NCBI RefSeq assembly: GCF_036226885.1
Contig: NZ_CP109027.1
Location: forward strand, 8,246,001 to 8,310,000
Source: Streptomyces sp. NBC_00663
Lineage (GTDB): Bacteria > Actinomycetota > Actinomycetes > Streptomycetales > Streptomycetaceae
Direction of reading: 5' to 3'
Length of the DNA: 64,000 nucleotides
In this document: positions 24,386 through 31,510 of the stretch, piece by piece
How the letters are laid out: each line of letters begins with the position of its first letter
Position numbering within the stretch: the first letter of the stretch is position 1
Made by a program: the position numbers and the translations under genes
The notes under the pieces: model-generated
Seen by the model: only the letters and a program-made list of their open reading frames with translations
Database searches by the model: none
What the model was told of the DNA's origin: nothing

Positions 24386-24844
24386 ATGGCAGACCATCTG
24401 GAAGCATCCGTCACTCTGCCGAGCGATCCCGCCTCGGTCTCCGCGGCCCGCGCCTACGTCCTGAGCACCCTGGCGGAATGGGGGCTGCCGGCGGACACGG
24501 AAGCGGCGGAGACGATCCGGCTGATCGTCTCCGAACTAGCCACCAACGCCGTACAGCACACTTTCGGGCAGTCACCCACCTTCACGGTGGACCTCCACCT
24601 CGACCGTGACGAACACCTGCGCATCGGGGTCACCGACAGCCACCCCCGCTTCCCGAAGCGGCTGCCGGCCGCCGTCCAGCAGGACAACGGCCGCGGCATG
24701 GTGATCATCCGCTGGCTCACCGCGGAATACGGCGGCAAGCTCAGAGTCAGGCCGACCCGCGAGGGCGGCAAGACCGTCTCCATCGAACTCCCGTGGACGG
24801 TACCGGCGGAGCCGGTGTCGGCGGCGGGACAGCAAGAACCCTAG
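24386..24844 (+). CDS. RsbW-like ATP-binding regulatory protein
   Basis: 152 residues from the ATG at 24386, preceded by GGGAAAGGGACG. It carries a single HATPase_c_2 fold: N-box LIVSELATNAVQHTF, G1-like IGVTDSHP and G2 QDNGRGMVIIRWL. The Bergerat fold without a dimerisation-phosphoacceptor domain is typical of anti-sigma factor kinases and of the AbaA-like proteins linked to WhiJ loci. No sigma factor is adjacent. It is transcribed divergently from the XRE gene, and its stop overlaps that of the LysR gene on the other strand in a shared CTAG. Confidence 0.9.
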   Translation: MADHLEASVTLPSDPASVSAARAYVLSTLAEWGLPADTEAAETIRLIVSELATNAVQHTFGQSPTFTVDLHLDRDEHLRIGVTDSHPRFPKRLPAAVQQDNGRGMVIIRWLTAEYGGKLRVRPTREGGKTVSIELPWTVPAEPVSAAGQQEP

Positions 24845-25761
24845 ACACCCCCCTGCTTGGCGCGGCCGAAGGCGCCGCGGAGCAGTGCCCGGAACGCGTC
24901 CGCCGCAGGGGCCGGCCCGCCGGCCCGGTGGGCGACCGAGATCGTACGGCGCAGTTCTCCCGTCCCCAGCGGCCGCATCCCCACCGGAGTGACCGCCGTC
25001 CGCGCCACCATCTCCGGGACCACCGCGACCCCGAGCCCCGCACTGACCAGCGCGCACACCAGGGCGTACACCGGAGTCGCCACCAGGACGGACGGCGTGG
25101 CCCCGGCCCGGGCGAGGAGCGCCTCCACGCCGCGCCGGGCGGGATGGTCCGGCGCCATGCTGATCAGCGGCTGCCCGGCGAGTGCGCTGAGAGGCAGCCG
25201 CGAGGTGTCGCTCGTGAGGACGTGCCCCGGAGCGGTCACCAGCACCAGCTCCTCCACCAGGACCGGTTCCGTGCTGACGGACGCGGGGAGCTGCACCGGG
25301 TCCGCGGGTTCGTAGGAGTGCGTCAGCGCCAGGTCCACGTCACCGGCGGCCACCGCCTCCACCCCGGCCGGCGGTTCGAGGTGGGCGACCGTCAGCTCCA
25401 CGTCCGGATGCGCCCGGCGGAACGCGCTCAGCACGGACGGCAGCAGATGGATCCCCGCGGTCTGGAAGGTGCCGAGCCGCAGTGTGCCGCCGGACAGCCC
25501 GGTCAGCCGGGCCAGTTCGTGCCGGGCCTGCTCCAGTTCGTCCAGCACCCGGCGCGCCCGCGCCGCGAGCAGTTCACCGGCGCCGGTGAGCCGCGCGCCG
25601 CGGTGATGCCGTACGAGAAGCGCCGTGCCCGCCTCCCGCTCCAGCTTGGCCAGCTGCTGCGAGAGCGCGGGGGTGGTGTACCCGAGGCGCTCGGCGGCCC
25701 GGGTGATCGAGCCGGCCTCGGCGACCGCGACCAGGGCGGCGAGGCGGTTCGGGTCGTGCAT
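24841..25761 (-). CDS. LysR-family transcriptional regulator
   Basis: 306 residues. The N-terminal winged helix (LAALVAVAEAGSITRAAERL, then TTPALSQQLAKLEREAG) is standard LysR, and residues 90-295 are the periplasmic-binding-protein-like effector domain. It is divergent from a LysE-type exporter gene 101 bp away, the normal position for a LysR protein that controls that exporter in response to its amino-acid substrate. The 3' end overlaps the ATPase gene by 4 bp, with the TAG stop of each strand in one CTAG. Confidence 0.92.
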   Translation of the reverse strand: MHDPNRLAALVAVAEAGSITRAAERLGYTTPALSQQLAKLEREAGTALLVRHHRGARLTGAGELLAARARRVLDELEQARHELARLTGLSGGTLRLGTFQTAGIHLLPSVLSAFRRAHPDVELTVAHLEPPAGVEAVAAGDVDLALTHSYEPADPVQLPASVSTEPVLVEELVLVTAPGHVLTSDTSRLPLSALAGQPLISMAPDHPARRGVEALLARAGATPSVLVATPVYALVCALVSAGLGVAVVPEMVARTAVTPVGMRPLGTGELRRTISVAHRAGGPAPAADAFRALLRGAFGRAKQGGV

Positions 25762-25862
25762 GCCGGTCTCCGGATCCTGGGCCGAGCCTAAAGGGATGCT
25801 TAAGGCAGACCAAGAATATTCGACATACCTGCTGAAGGCTCCCGCACGGCACGCTGAACGGC

Positions 25863-26486
25863 ATGGACGGACAACTCATCGCCTTCACCGGGGTCGCCGC
25901 CGGCATGGTCGCCATGCCGGGCGCCGACTTCACCGTCGTCGTACGCAATGCCCTGGTCTCCCGCCGGGCCGGTGTCGCGAGTGCCCTCGGCGTCGCGGGC
26001 GGGCTGCTGCTGCACACGGCGCTCGCGGTGGCCGGGGTCGCCGCGGTCCTGGCGGCCGTCCCGGCGCTGTTCAGCGCCCTCCAACTCCTGGGCGGTGCCT
26101 ATGTGCTGTACCTGGGTGTACGGACGCTGCGCTCACTGAGCCGTCCGTACAGCGCGGTCGAGGAGTCCGGGGGCGGCGCCGTACGGCCGGTACGGCAGGG
26201 GTTCGTCACCAACGCCCTGAATCCGAAGGCGCCCATCACCTTCCTGAGTCTGTTGCCGCAGTTCGTGCCGGCGGGCGAGCCCGCGTTGCCCCGGACGCTG
26301 CTGCTGGCGCTGATCGTGGTCGTGCTCGCCCTGGTGTGGTTCCCGGCGGTGGCGCTGCTGGTGGACCGGCTGGGCCGATGGCTGCGGCGCCCGCGGGCCG
26401 CGCGGCTCGTCGCGGGGGTCACCGGGGCCGCGCTGACCGTTCTGGGCGCGGTCCTGCTGCTGGAAGGGCTGTCGGCTCTCGGCTGA
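25863..26486 (+). CDS. LysE/RhtB-family amino-acid exporter
   Basis: 207 residues with about six membrane helices. Family motifs: VAAGMVAMPGADFTVVVRNA near the N terminus (G-P-x-P-G equivalent AMPGAD) and VRQGFVTNALNPKAPITF after the third helix. It probably exports an amino acid or its derivative across the plasma membrane. It pairs with the divergent LysR gene, which likely senses the exported compound. A strong hairpin follows the stop codon. Confidence 0.9.
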   Translation: MDGQLIAFTGVAAGMVAMPGADFTVVVRNALVSRRAGVASALGVAGGLLLHTALAVAGVAAVLAAVPALFSALQLLGGAYVLYLGVRTLRSLSRPYSAVEESGGGAVRPVRQGFVTNALNPKAPITFLSLLPQFVPAGEPALPRTLLLALIVVVLALVWFPAVALLVDRLGRWLRRPRAARLVAGVTGAALTVLGAVLLLEGLSALG

Positions 26487-26491
26487 GAGGA

Positions 26492-26535
26492 CCCGCGGGG
26501 GTGACGGCTGGTCAGGTCGCCGCCACCCCCGCGGG
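26492..26535. terminator. Bidirectional terminator
   Basis: A perfect 12-bp inverted repeat, CCCGCGGGGGTG (26492-26503) and CACCCCCGCGGG (26524-26535), with a 20-nt loop. It lies between convergent genes, the LysE exporter and the NlpC/P60 gene, 6 bp after one stop and 25 bp from the other. Confidence 0.75.
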
Positions 26536-26559
26536 AGAGTCACCGGCCCGCTCGGGGGG

Positions 26560-27033
26560 CTATTTGACCCGGCCGTACCAGACGCTGCTCGACCAGATCT
26601 TCTCGAGCTTCACGACCTCCCCGCTCTTCGGGGAGTGCCAGATCTTTCCCTTCCCGGCGTAGATGCCGACGTGGTACACGTTCGACCCCGAGTGGAAGAA
26701 CACGAGGTCCCCGGCTTTGCGACTGCCGGAGGAGATGTGGCGGGTCTTGTTGTACTGCTGGGCCGCTGTGCGGGGCAGGCTTTTGCCCGCCTTCTTGTAC
26801 GAGTACAGCGTGAGCCCTGAGCAGTCGAACCTGTGCGGTCCCGTGGCGCCCCACTTGTAGGGGGAGCCCTTCTTGGAAGCCGCCACCTGAAGTGCCTTGG
26901 TCGCCGGTGTCGCGGCCTCCGCGTCGGACGCGACGCCCGGGACCACGATGGAGCCGCCCACTGCGGCGATGGTGAGGGCCGAGGCCGTACCGGCTCGGGC
27001 CATCAGCGACGGGACACGATTGAGCGCAGACAT
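26560..27033 (-). CDS. Secreted NlpC/P60 peptidoglycan endopeptidase
   Basis: 157 residues. The signal sequence (residues 1-40, ending ASDAEA-A) is followed by one NlpC/P60 domain of about 110 residues and no binding domain. Catalytic Cys is in HRFDCSGLTLYSY, His in VYHVGIYAG, and the third polar residue is the His in IWHSPKSG. It probably cuts the D-Glu-Dap bond in cell-wall stem peptides. Its leader carries a c-di-AMP riboswitch. In Streptomyces this riboswitch class typically controls wall hydrolases, so expression is probably tied to osmotic or turgor state. The ATG at 27033 follows GAAGGG. Confidence 0.93.
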   Translation of the reverse strand: MSALNRVPSLMARAGTASALTIAAVGGSIVVPGVASDAEAATPATKALQVAASKKGSPYKWGATGPHRFDCSGLTLYSYKKAGKSLPRTAAQQYNKTRHISSGSRKAGDLVFFHSGSNVYHVGIYAGKGKIWHSPKSGEVVKLEKIWSSSVWYGRVK

Positions 27034-27040
27034 GCGCAAC

Positions 27041-27215
27041 CCTTCGTCAGCCGCCTGTGAAGGATGACCTGTCGGATTCGGGCTGGCGAAGTTGCCCGGC
27101 CGCGTTGTCGCGGCTTCACCCCAAGGGCTGCTCGGACCGGCATCTCCGAAGAGAGCGACCGTCCCGGCGACCCGTCTTGCCTGGGTCCTCCACTCCTGCC
27201 GATCCACTCCTGTCG
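27041..27215 (-). promoter_or_regulatory. Cyclic di-AMP (ydaO/yuaA) riboswitch
   Basis: Read on the minus strand, the leader shows in order the ydaO landmarks: GGAGTGGAGGACCCA, then CTTGGGGTGAAGCCGC, CCGGGCAACTT, CCCGAATCCGACAGGTCATC and finally GGCGGCTGACGAAGG. The last block runs into the ribosome binding site of the NlpC/P60 gene, only 8 nt before its ATG. c-di-AMP binding turns most members of this class off. The boundaries are approximate (the 5' pairing partner of the closing stem may begin near 27230). A covariance search would settle them. Confidence 0.85.
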
Positions 27216-27594
27216 ACCGGTCATCCGGGCGGCGGCAGGACTCGGCGTCCGCCCGGACCGCCCCGCCGCTGCGGCGGGGGCTTGTCGTCAGTCAGGGATC
27301 TTCACGTACTCAATGCCGAAAAACCCAATGGAATCGGGGATTTGTGTTGTTACTCACCACTCACCCGTTCGGGTGGACACTCCTCTGTTCGAGCGACCGT
27401 CGAGGGGTCCGAGGAGCCTCGGACCAGCGACGGAACAACCCATTCCGGCCCCGGGCTACGCGCGTTGCGCAAGCCTGACGGGCCCGCAGAACCACTGATG
27501 GCTACGCCATATGGGGGTACGTCTTTTGGTCCGTTTGAAGGCCGGTCCGGACGGCTCGTGTCGCGACGGGCGGTCCGGAACGGGTGCCGGTGCG
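27216..27594. other. Gene-free leader/promoter stretch with hairpins
   Basis: No convincing gene is seen here. The stretch likely holds the promoter and 5' end of the riboswitch transcript (minus strand) and the downstream region of the gene ending at 27595. It contains three perfect inverted repeats: CCCCGCCGC/GCGGCGGGG around 27261-27279, CACCCG/CGGGTG at 27362-27375, and GGTCCGAGG/CCTCGGACC at 27406-27425. The first lies between the presumed promoter and the aptamer. The second and third could end transcription from either side. Short open frames here lack ribosome sites and typical codon use. Confidence 0.5.
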
Positions 27595-27903
27595 TCAACT
27601 GTCGGAGTGCGGCGGCACCGTGACCCGCGCCGTGCGCCGCTCACCGTCCAGGACGCGCAGCGCCCGTGTCAGCGTTTCCGCGTGCAACTCGGCCTCCCCC
27701 CGCTGATGCATCGTCGCCAGCGCGTCGCGCAGCTCGGCCGCCTTGGCGACCAGCGCCTGGGCGGCCCGCAGCCCGCGGTAGGTGTCACCGGGGTGCGCGG
27801 GGTTGATCCGGCCGAGCAGGTCGACCACGTCGAGGTAACGGTCGATCAACTCGCCCTCGGCGCGGGTCAGCGCGGGCAGCGGAGGCAGTTCGGGCGGCAG
27901 CAT
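27595..27903 (-). CDS. Hypothetical protein downstream of clpP, 102 aa
   Basis: 102 residues from an ATG at 27903, 7 nt after the clpP stop codon, so it is almost certainly co-transcribed with clpP. It starts MLPPELPPLPALTRAEGELI, is helical and charged with heptad-like Leu/Ala spacing, and has no membrane segment or signal. I do not recognise a family. Its place suggests a role with this ClpP, for instance as an adaptor, but that is only inference from position. Confidence 0.7.
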   Translation of the reverse strand: MLPPELPPLPALTRAEGELIDRYLDVVDLLGRINPAHPGDTYRGLRAAQALVAKAAELRDALATMHQRGEAELHAETLTRALRVLDGERRTARVTVPPHSDS

Positions 27904-27910
27904 CGCCCGC

Positions 27911-28546
27911 TCACCGGGCGTCGGACGCGGGGCGCGGCGCCTTGCGGCTGGGGATGATCCGGTCCACCAGGCCGTATTCCAGGGCCTCTTGGGCGGTGAG
28001 GATCTTGTTCCGCTCGATGTCCTCCGTGACTTGCTCACGGGTCCGCCCGGTGTGCCGTACGAGCATCTCCTCCAGGCGGTCGCGGATCCGCCCCAACTCC
28101 GTTGCCTGGATGGCCAGATCGCTGGCCTGGCCCTCCACCGGCTCGGACAGAGAGGGCTGGTGGATCACCATCCGCGCGCCCGGCAGCGTGGACCGCTTGC
28201 CCGCGGCGCCCGCCGCCAGCAGCACGGCCGCGGACGAGCCTGCCTGCCCCAGGCAGATCGTCTCCACGTCACAGGAGACGTACCGCATGGTGTCGTAGAT
28301 CGCCGACATGGCGCCGAAGTCGCCGCCGGGGGAGTTGATGTACAGCGAGATGTCCCGGTCGGGGTCCTGGTACTCGAGGTGCATGAACTGCGCCATCACG
28401 TCGTTGGCCGAGGTGGCGTCGACCTGGGTGCCGAGGAAGACGATCCGCTCCTCCAGCAGCTTCGAGTACGGGTCCATCGTCTTGCTGCCGAAGCTGGTGC
28501 GCTCGGTGAACTCGGGCAGGACGTGGCGGGCGGTCGGTCGGGTCAT
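27911..28546 (-). CDS. clpP: ClpP-type serine protease paralogue
   Basis: 211 residues. The nucleophile is in GQAGSSAAVLL (Ser104) and the His in MVIHQPSLSEP (His129). The segment that holds the third triad residue, normally D-x-R-D before the F/I-L-S/T-A-x-E-A helix, reads EDIERNKILTAQEA. The usual Asp is therefore Asn180. The rest of the fold is intact, including the INSPGG strand-turn and EYGLVDRI end. It may be a weak or inactive ring subunit that mixes with other ClpPs, or use another residue. No Clp ATPase gene is adjacent. It diverges from an orphan Phd antitoxin gene. Confidence 0.92.
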   Translation of the reverse strand: MTRPTARHVLPEFTERTSFGSKTMDPYSKLLEERIVFLGTQVDATSANDVMAQFMHLEYQDPDRDISLYINSPGGDFGAMSAIYDTMRYVSCDVETICLGQAGSSAAVLLAAGAAGKRSTLPGARMVIHQPSLSEPVEGQASDLAIQATELGRIRDRLEEMLVRHTGRTREQVTEDIERNKILTAQEALEYGLVDRIIPSRKAPRPASDAR

Positions 28547-28568
28547 GGTGGGTCCCCTCCTTCTGCGT

Positions 28569-28611
28569 CTGTAAAAAATGTACAGGACGTACGTGACGTT
28601 ATGATGGAGGT
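28569..28611 (+). promoter_or_regulatory. Promoter/operator region between clpP and the Phd gene
   Basis: A short AT-rich island in GC-rich DNA. CTGTA (28569-28573) and TACAG (28581-28585) form a spaced inverted repeat, followed by the palindrome ACGTACGT (28587-28594). A -10-like TATGAT (28600-28605) ends 6 nt before the Phd ATG at 28612, implying a leaderless message; a GGAGG only 1 nt from the ATG would be too close to work. The inverted repeats are candidate Phd-type autoregulatory sites. There is no clear -35 box. Confidence 0.45.
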
Positions 28612-28899
28612 ATGGCCTACGAGATTCCGGTGACGCAAGCCAGGGCTGAGCTCGCCGACCTGATCAACCGAGTGGTGTACGGCGGTGAGCGCGTCGTCGT
28701 CACGCGGCACGGCAAGCCGCTGGTCGCCCTGGTCTCCGCCGCCGACCTCGAACGGCTGGAGGCGCTCCAGGACCTCCCGGAGCCCGCCGAGGAGCAGGTG
28801 ATCAGCGCGGTGTCGACGGTGCGCGAGATCGCCTCGACGCCGCGTGAGCCGCAGCGGTTCGGCATCGCGGCCCACCACCCGGGCACCGGCGCTTCGTAG
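28612..28899 (+). CDS. Phd/YefM-family antitoxin, apparently without toxin
   Basis: 95 residues. The Phd/YefM fold is plain: IPVTQARAELADLINRVVYG, then ERVVVTRHGKPLVALVSAADLERLE. The C-terminal 35 residues (after EALQDLPEP) are long enough for a toxin-binding tail. No RelE, Doc or PIN-type toxin gene follows: the next 80 bp hold a terminator and then a convergent gene. It lies head-to-head with clpP, whose product class normally degrades antitoxins. It may act as a lone transcription factor, or pair with a distant toxin. Confidence 0.85.
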   Translation: MAYEIPVTQARAELADLINRVVYGGERVVVTRHGKPLVALVSAADLERLEALQDLPEPAEEQVISAVSTVREIASTPREPQRFGIAAHHPGTGAS

Positions 28900-28923
28900 G
28901 CACGAGCAAGACCGCACGAAAAA

Positions 28924-28963
28924 GACCGCACACCCCCGTCCGCTACAGCGGAGGTGCGCGGTC
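28924..28963. terminator. Bidirectional terminator
   Basis: GACCGCACACC (28924-28934) pairs with GGTGCGCGGTC (28953-28963) with one mismatch, which becomes a G-U pair on the minus strand. An inner stem, TCCGCT/AGCGGA, fills most of the loop. It lies between the convergent Phd gene and the membrane protein gene. Confidence 0.7.
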
Positions 28964-28982
28964 CGTTCCAGGGTGCCCCGGG

Positions 28983-29996
28983 TCAGCCGGTCGGAACCAA
29001 CTCCCGTTCCACCGTGGGCGCGGCACTCTTCCTTCGTGTCCTGAGCGCGTTGCCCAGCAGTACGGCGCCCAGGCCCAGCGCGGCCCACCAGGCCAGCGTC
29101 AGGGCGGGTCCGGCCGCCGCCGCGCCGTCGAAGTACGCCACCGACCGCAGCAGGGTCGCGCTCGCGCCCGGCGGCAGCCACTGGCCGATCACGCCGGCCG
29201 GCGCGGGGAGCATCTGCGGCGCCGAGGCCGCCCCGGAGAACGGGTTGCCGAAGAGCATGATCACCCCGGAGGCGATCCCGATCCCGGCGGTGCCCAGGAG
29301 GGCGGCGAGGCCGGCGACGGCACCGCTCACGGCCAGCGTCGCGAGCCCGAACACCCCGGCCTCCGCGCACCAGTCGCCGGTCACGACACCGAGCCAGCTG
29401 TGCGCGATCCCGGCCGCGGCCGTGCCCACCAGGGCGGAGGCGCCGACCAGGCCGACCACGGCACGCGACCCGCGCAGCCCGCTCAATGTCACCACCGCGC
29501 CCGCGGCGATCCCGGCCAGGGCCAGCGGCAGCACGCTCGCGTTCAGCGCCGCGCCCCGCGGGTCCTTCGCGGGCGCCGCCACGACGTCGACCGTCCTGAC
29601 CTGGGCGCCCTCGGCCGCCGCCGGTGCCGCCACGGCCTGCTGGAGCAGCTGCGCCACCACCGGGCCCGCGGCCGACGCGGTCAGCAGTTCGGGTCCCTTG
29701 GCGGTGACGACGACCGCCCCGTATACGGTCCGGTCCTCGATCGCGTCCCGGGCGGCGGCCTCGTCCGGGTAGTGGTGGATCTCGAACGCGCCCTTGTGCG
29801 CGGTCAGTTGTTCCTCCACCCGGGCGGTGGCGGAGGCGGGCCCGGCCACGCCGAGCGGCAGGTCGCGGGGCGCGGTGCGGGCGGCGGGCCAGGCGAAGGC
29901 CCACAGGGCGAGCGCCGCGATGAGCGGGACGAGGACGAGGACCGCGATCAGTCGGCGGGGGCCGCCGGCGGGCGCCGTAGCGGAGGCGGTGGTCAT
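28983..29996 (-). CDS. Membrane protein of the YhgE/ABC-2-like class
   Basis: 337 residues. One N-terminal helix (residues 15-38), an extracytoplasmic domain to about residue 150 (with PLGVAGPASATARVEEQL and FEIHHYPDEAAARDAI), then about five to six helices and a basic end. This matches the DUF3533/YhgE-Pip-like or ABC-2 permease layout without an ATPase gene. Such proteins are often under a divergent TetR regulator and give solvent or drug tolerance. The TetR gene at 30111 is divergent here, and a repeated CGTTCGTTTTA element lies in between. The exact substrate is unknown. Confidence 0.8.
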   Translation of the reverse strand: MTTASATAPAGGPRRLIAVLVLVPLIAALALWAFAWPAARTAPRDLPLGVAGPASATARVEEQLTAHKGAFEIHHYPDEAAARDAIEDRTVYGAVVVTAKGPELLTASAAGPVVAQLLQQAVAAPAAAEGAQVRTVDVVAAPAKDPRGAALNASVLPLALAGIAAGAVVTLSGLRGSRAVVGLVGASALVGTAAAGIAHSWLGVVTGDWCAEAGVFGLATLAVSGAVAGLAALLGTAGIGIASGVIMLFGNPFSGAASAPQMLPAPAGVIGQWLPPGASATLLRSVAYFDGAAAAGPALTLAWWAALGLGAVLLGNALRTRRKSAAPTVERELVPTG

Positions 29997-30032
29997 GAGG
30001 TCCCTCCAGGGGCGGACTTCAAAGAGAATGAT

Positions 30033-30104
30033 CGTTCGTTTTATGACTCACCCACGGTCTCGCCGCCGCTTGGTCTTGTCAAGAAGGAACGTTCGTTTTA
30101 GATT
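30033..30104 (+). promoter_or_regulatory. TetR promoter with repeated operator-like element
   Basis: CGTTCGTTTTA occurs at 30033-30043 and again at 30090-30100. The second copy sits inside a near-consensus promoter: TTGTCA (30076-30081), 17 nt, TAGATT (30099-30104). Transcription would begin near 30111, the A of the TetR start codon, so the message is probably leaderless. The first copy lies 44 bp before the membrane-protein start on the other strand. The likely reading is that the TetR protein represses both genes from the two sites. Confidence 0.65.
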
Positions 30105-30110
30105 GCGACC

Positions 30111-30773
30111 ATGGCCCGTGTCTCCCAGGAACACCTGGACGCCCGCCGTCGGCAGATCCTCGACGGCGCCGCGGTCTGCTTCGCCCGCAACGGCTTCCAC
30201 GCCACGTCGATGCAGGACGTGCTGAAGGAGGTCGATCTGTCGGCCGGTGCCGTGTACCGCTACTTCAGCGGCAAGGACGCGCTCATCGCCGCGATCGTCG
30301 AGGAGGTGCTCGGCCAGGTCCGCGACGGTTTCGAGGAGGCGGCCCGCAGCAGCCCGCCCCCGCCGCCGGACCTCCTGGTGGCGTCCGTGCTCGGCCGGGT
30401 CCTCGCCACCAAGGAGTCGGTGACCGTCGACGGGCGGCCCGCGTTCCCGCGACTGGTCGTCCAGGTGTGGACGGAGACCCTGCGCAACGACGAGCTCGCG
30501 GTGATACTGCGGGACGGCTACGGCGCCGTGCGCACGACCTGGGGGCGGATCGTCGAGGCCTACCAGGACGCCGGGATGATGCGCACGGACGTGCCCCCGG
30601 ACGACGTGGCCCGCACGATGATGGCCGCGGCGATGGGCTTCCTCGCTCAGCTGGCGCTCTTCGGGCCGGCCCCGAGCGAGATCCTCCGGGACGGCCTGCG
30701 GGCGTTGATGAGCGTGCGGGACCTCCCGGGCGGCGACCGCCGTGACACGTCCGACGGATCACAGCTCGGTTAA
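30111..30773 (+). CDS. TetR-family transcriptional regulator
   Basis: 220 residues. The N-terminal helix-turn-helix is RRQILDGAAVCFARNGFHAT, then SMQDVLKEVDLSAGAVYRYF, with FSGKDALIAAIVEEV after it. The ligand domain has a conserved V-x-V-W-T-E segment (LVVQVWTETLRNDE). It is divergent from the membrane-protein gene at 28983, which it probably represses together with itself (see the repeated site at 30033-30104). Typical ligands are drugs or lipids; none can be named from sequence. Confidence 0.9.
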   Translation: MARVSQEHLDARRRQILDGAAVCFARNGFHATSMQDVLKEVDLSAGAVYRYFSGKDALIAAIVEEVLGQVRDGFEEAARSSPPPPPDLLVASVLGRVLATKESVTVDGRPAFPRLVVQVWTETLRNDELAVILRDGYGAVRTTWGRIVEAYQDAGMMRTDVPPDDVARTMMAAAMGFLAQLALFGPAPSEILRDGLRALMSVRDLPGGDRRDTSDGSQLG

Positions 30774-30884
30774 CTTGCTTGAAACCCGGTCCAACTAGCC
30801 TTCCCGCACGCCACCAGGGACTTTGCCCGGCGGCTGAGGCAACCGGACCCCGCACGGTCCGGAGCGAGGACTGTGAGGTGGGAC

Positions 30885-31187
<303 letters not shown>

Positions 31188-31198
31188 CGGGGGCTGCC

Positions 31199-31510
31199 GT
31201 GATTCCCGGAGAGATCCTCTTCGCCGAAGACCCGATCGTCTACAACGAGGGCCGTGAGGTCACCCGCCTGACCGTCCTCAACGCCGCCGACCGGCCCGTC
31301 CAGGTCGGCTCCCACTACCACTTCGCCGAGGCCAACCCCGGCCTGGACTTCGACCGCGCGGCAGCGCGCGGCAGGCGGCTGAACGTCGCCGCCGGCACCG
31401 CCGTGCGCTTCGAGCCCGGCATTCCCGTCGACGTCGAACTCGTCCCGCTGGCCGGCGCCCGGATCGTGCCCGGACTGCGCGGGGAGACCGGAGGTGCCCT
31501 CGATGCCTGA
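31199..31510 (+). CDS. ureB: Urease beta subunit
   Basis: 103 residues from the GTG at 31199. The family signature is MIPGEILFAEDPIVYNEG, then GSHYHFAEANPGLDFDR and GTAVRFEPG. It is a structural subunit of the (alpha-beta-gamma)3 urease. The gene begins 11 nt after ureA and overlaps ureC by 8 nt, so translation of the three subunits is coupled. Confidence 0.97.
   Translation: MIPGEILFAEDPIVYNEGREVTRLTVLNAADRPVQVGSHYHFAEANPGLDFDRAAARGRRLNVAAGTAVRFEPGIPVDVELVPLAGARIVPGLRGETGGALDA

Noticed and set aside
27034..27623. Several short open frames in the NlpC leader
   Set aside because: They fall on the riboswitch or hairpins and lack ribosome sites and typical codon use.
28543..29904. 453-residue minus-strand frame across the Phd gene and membrane protein
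   Set aside because: Low-complexity Arg/Gly-rich translation typical of an out-of-frame reading in high-GC DNA; the membrane protein and Phd frames have clear similarity.
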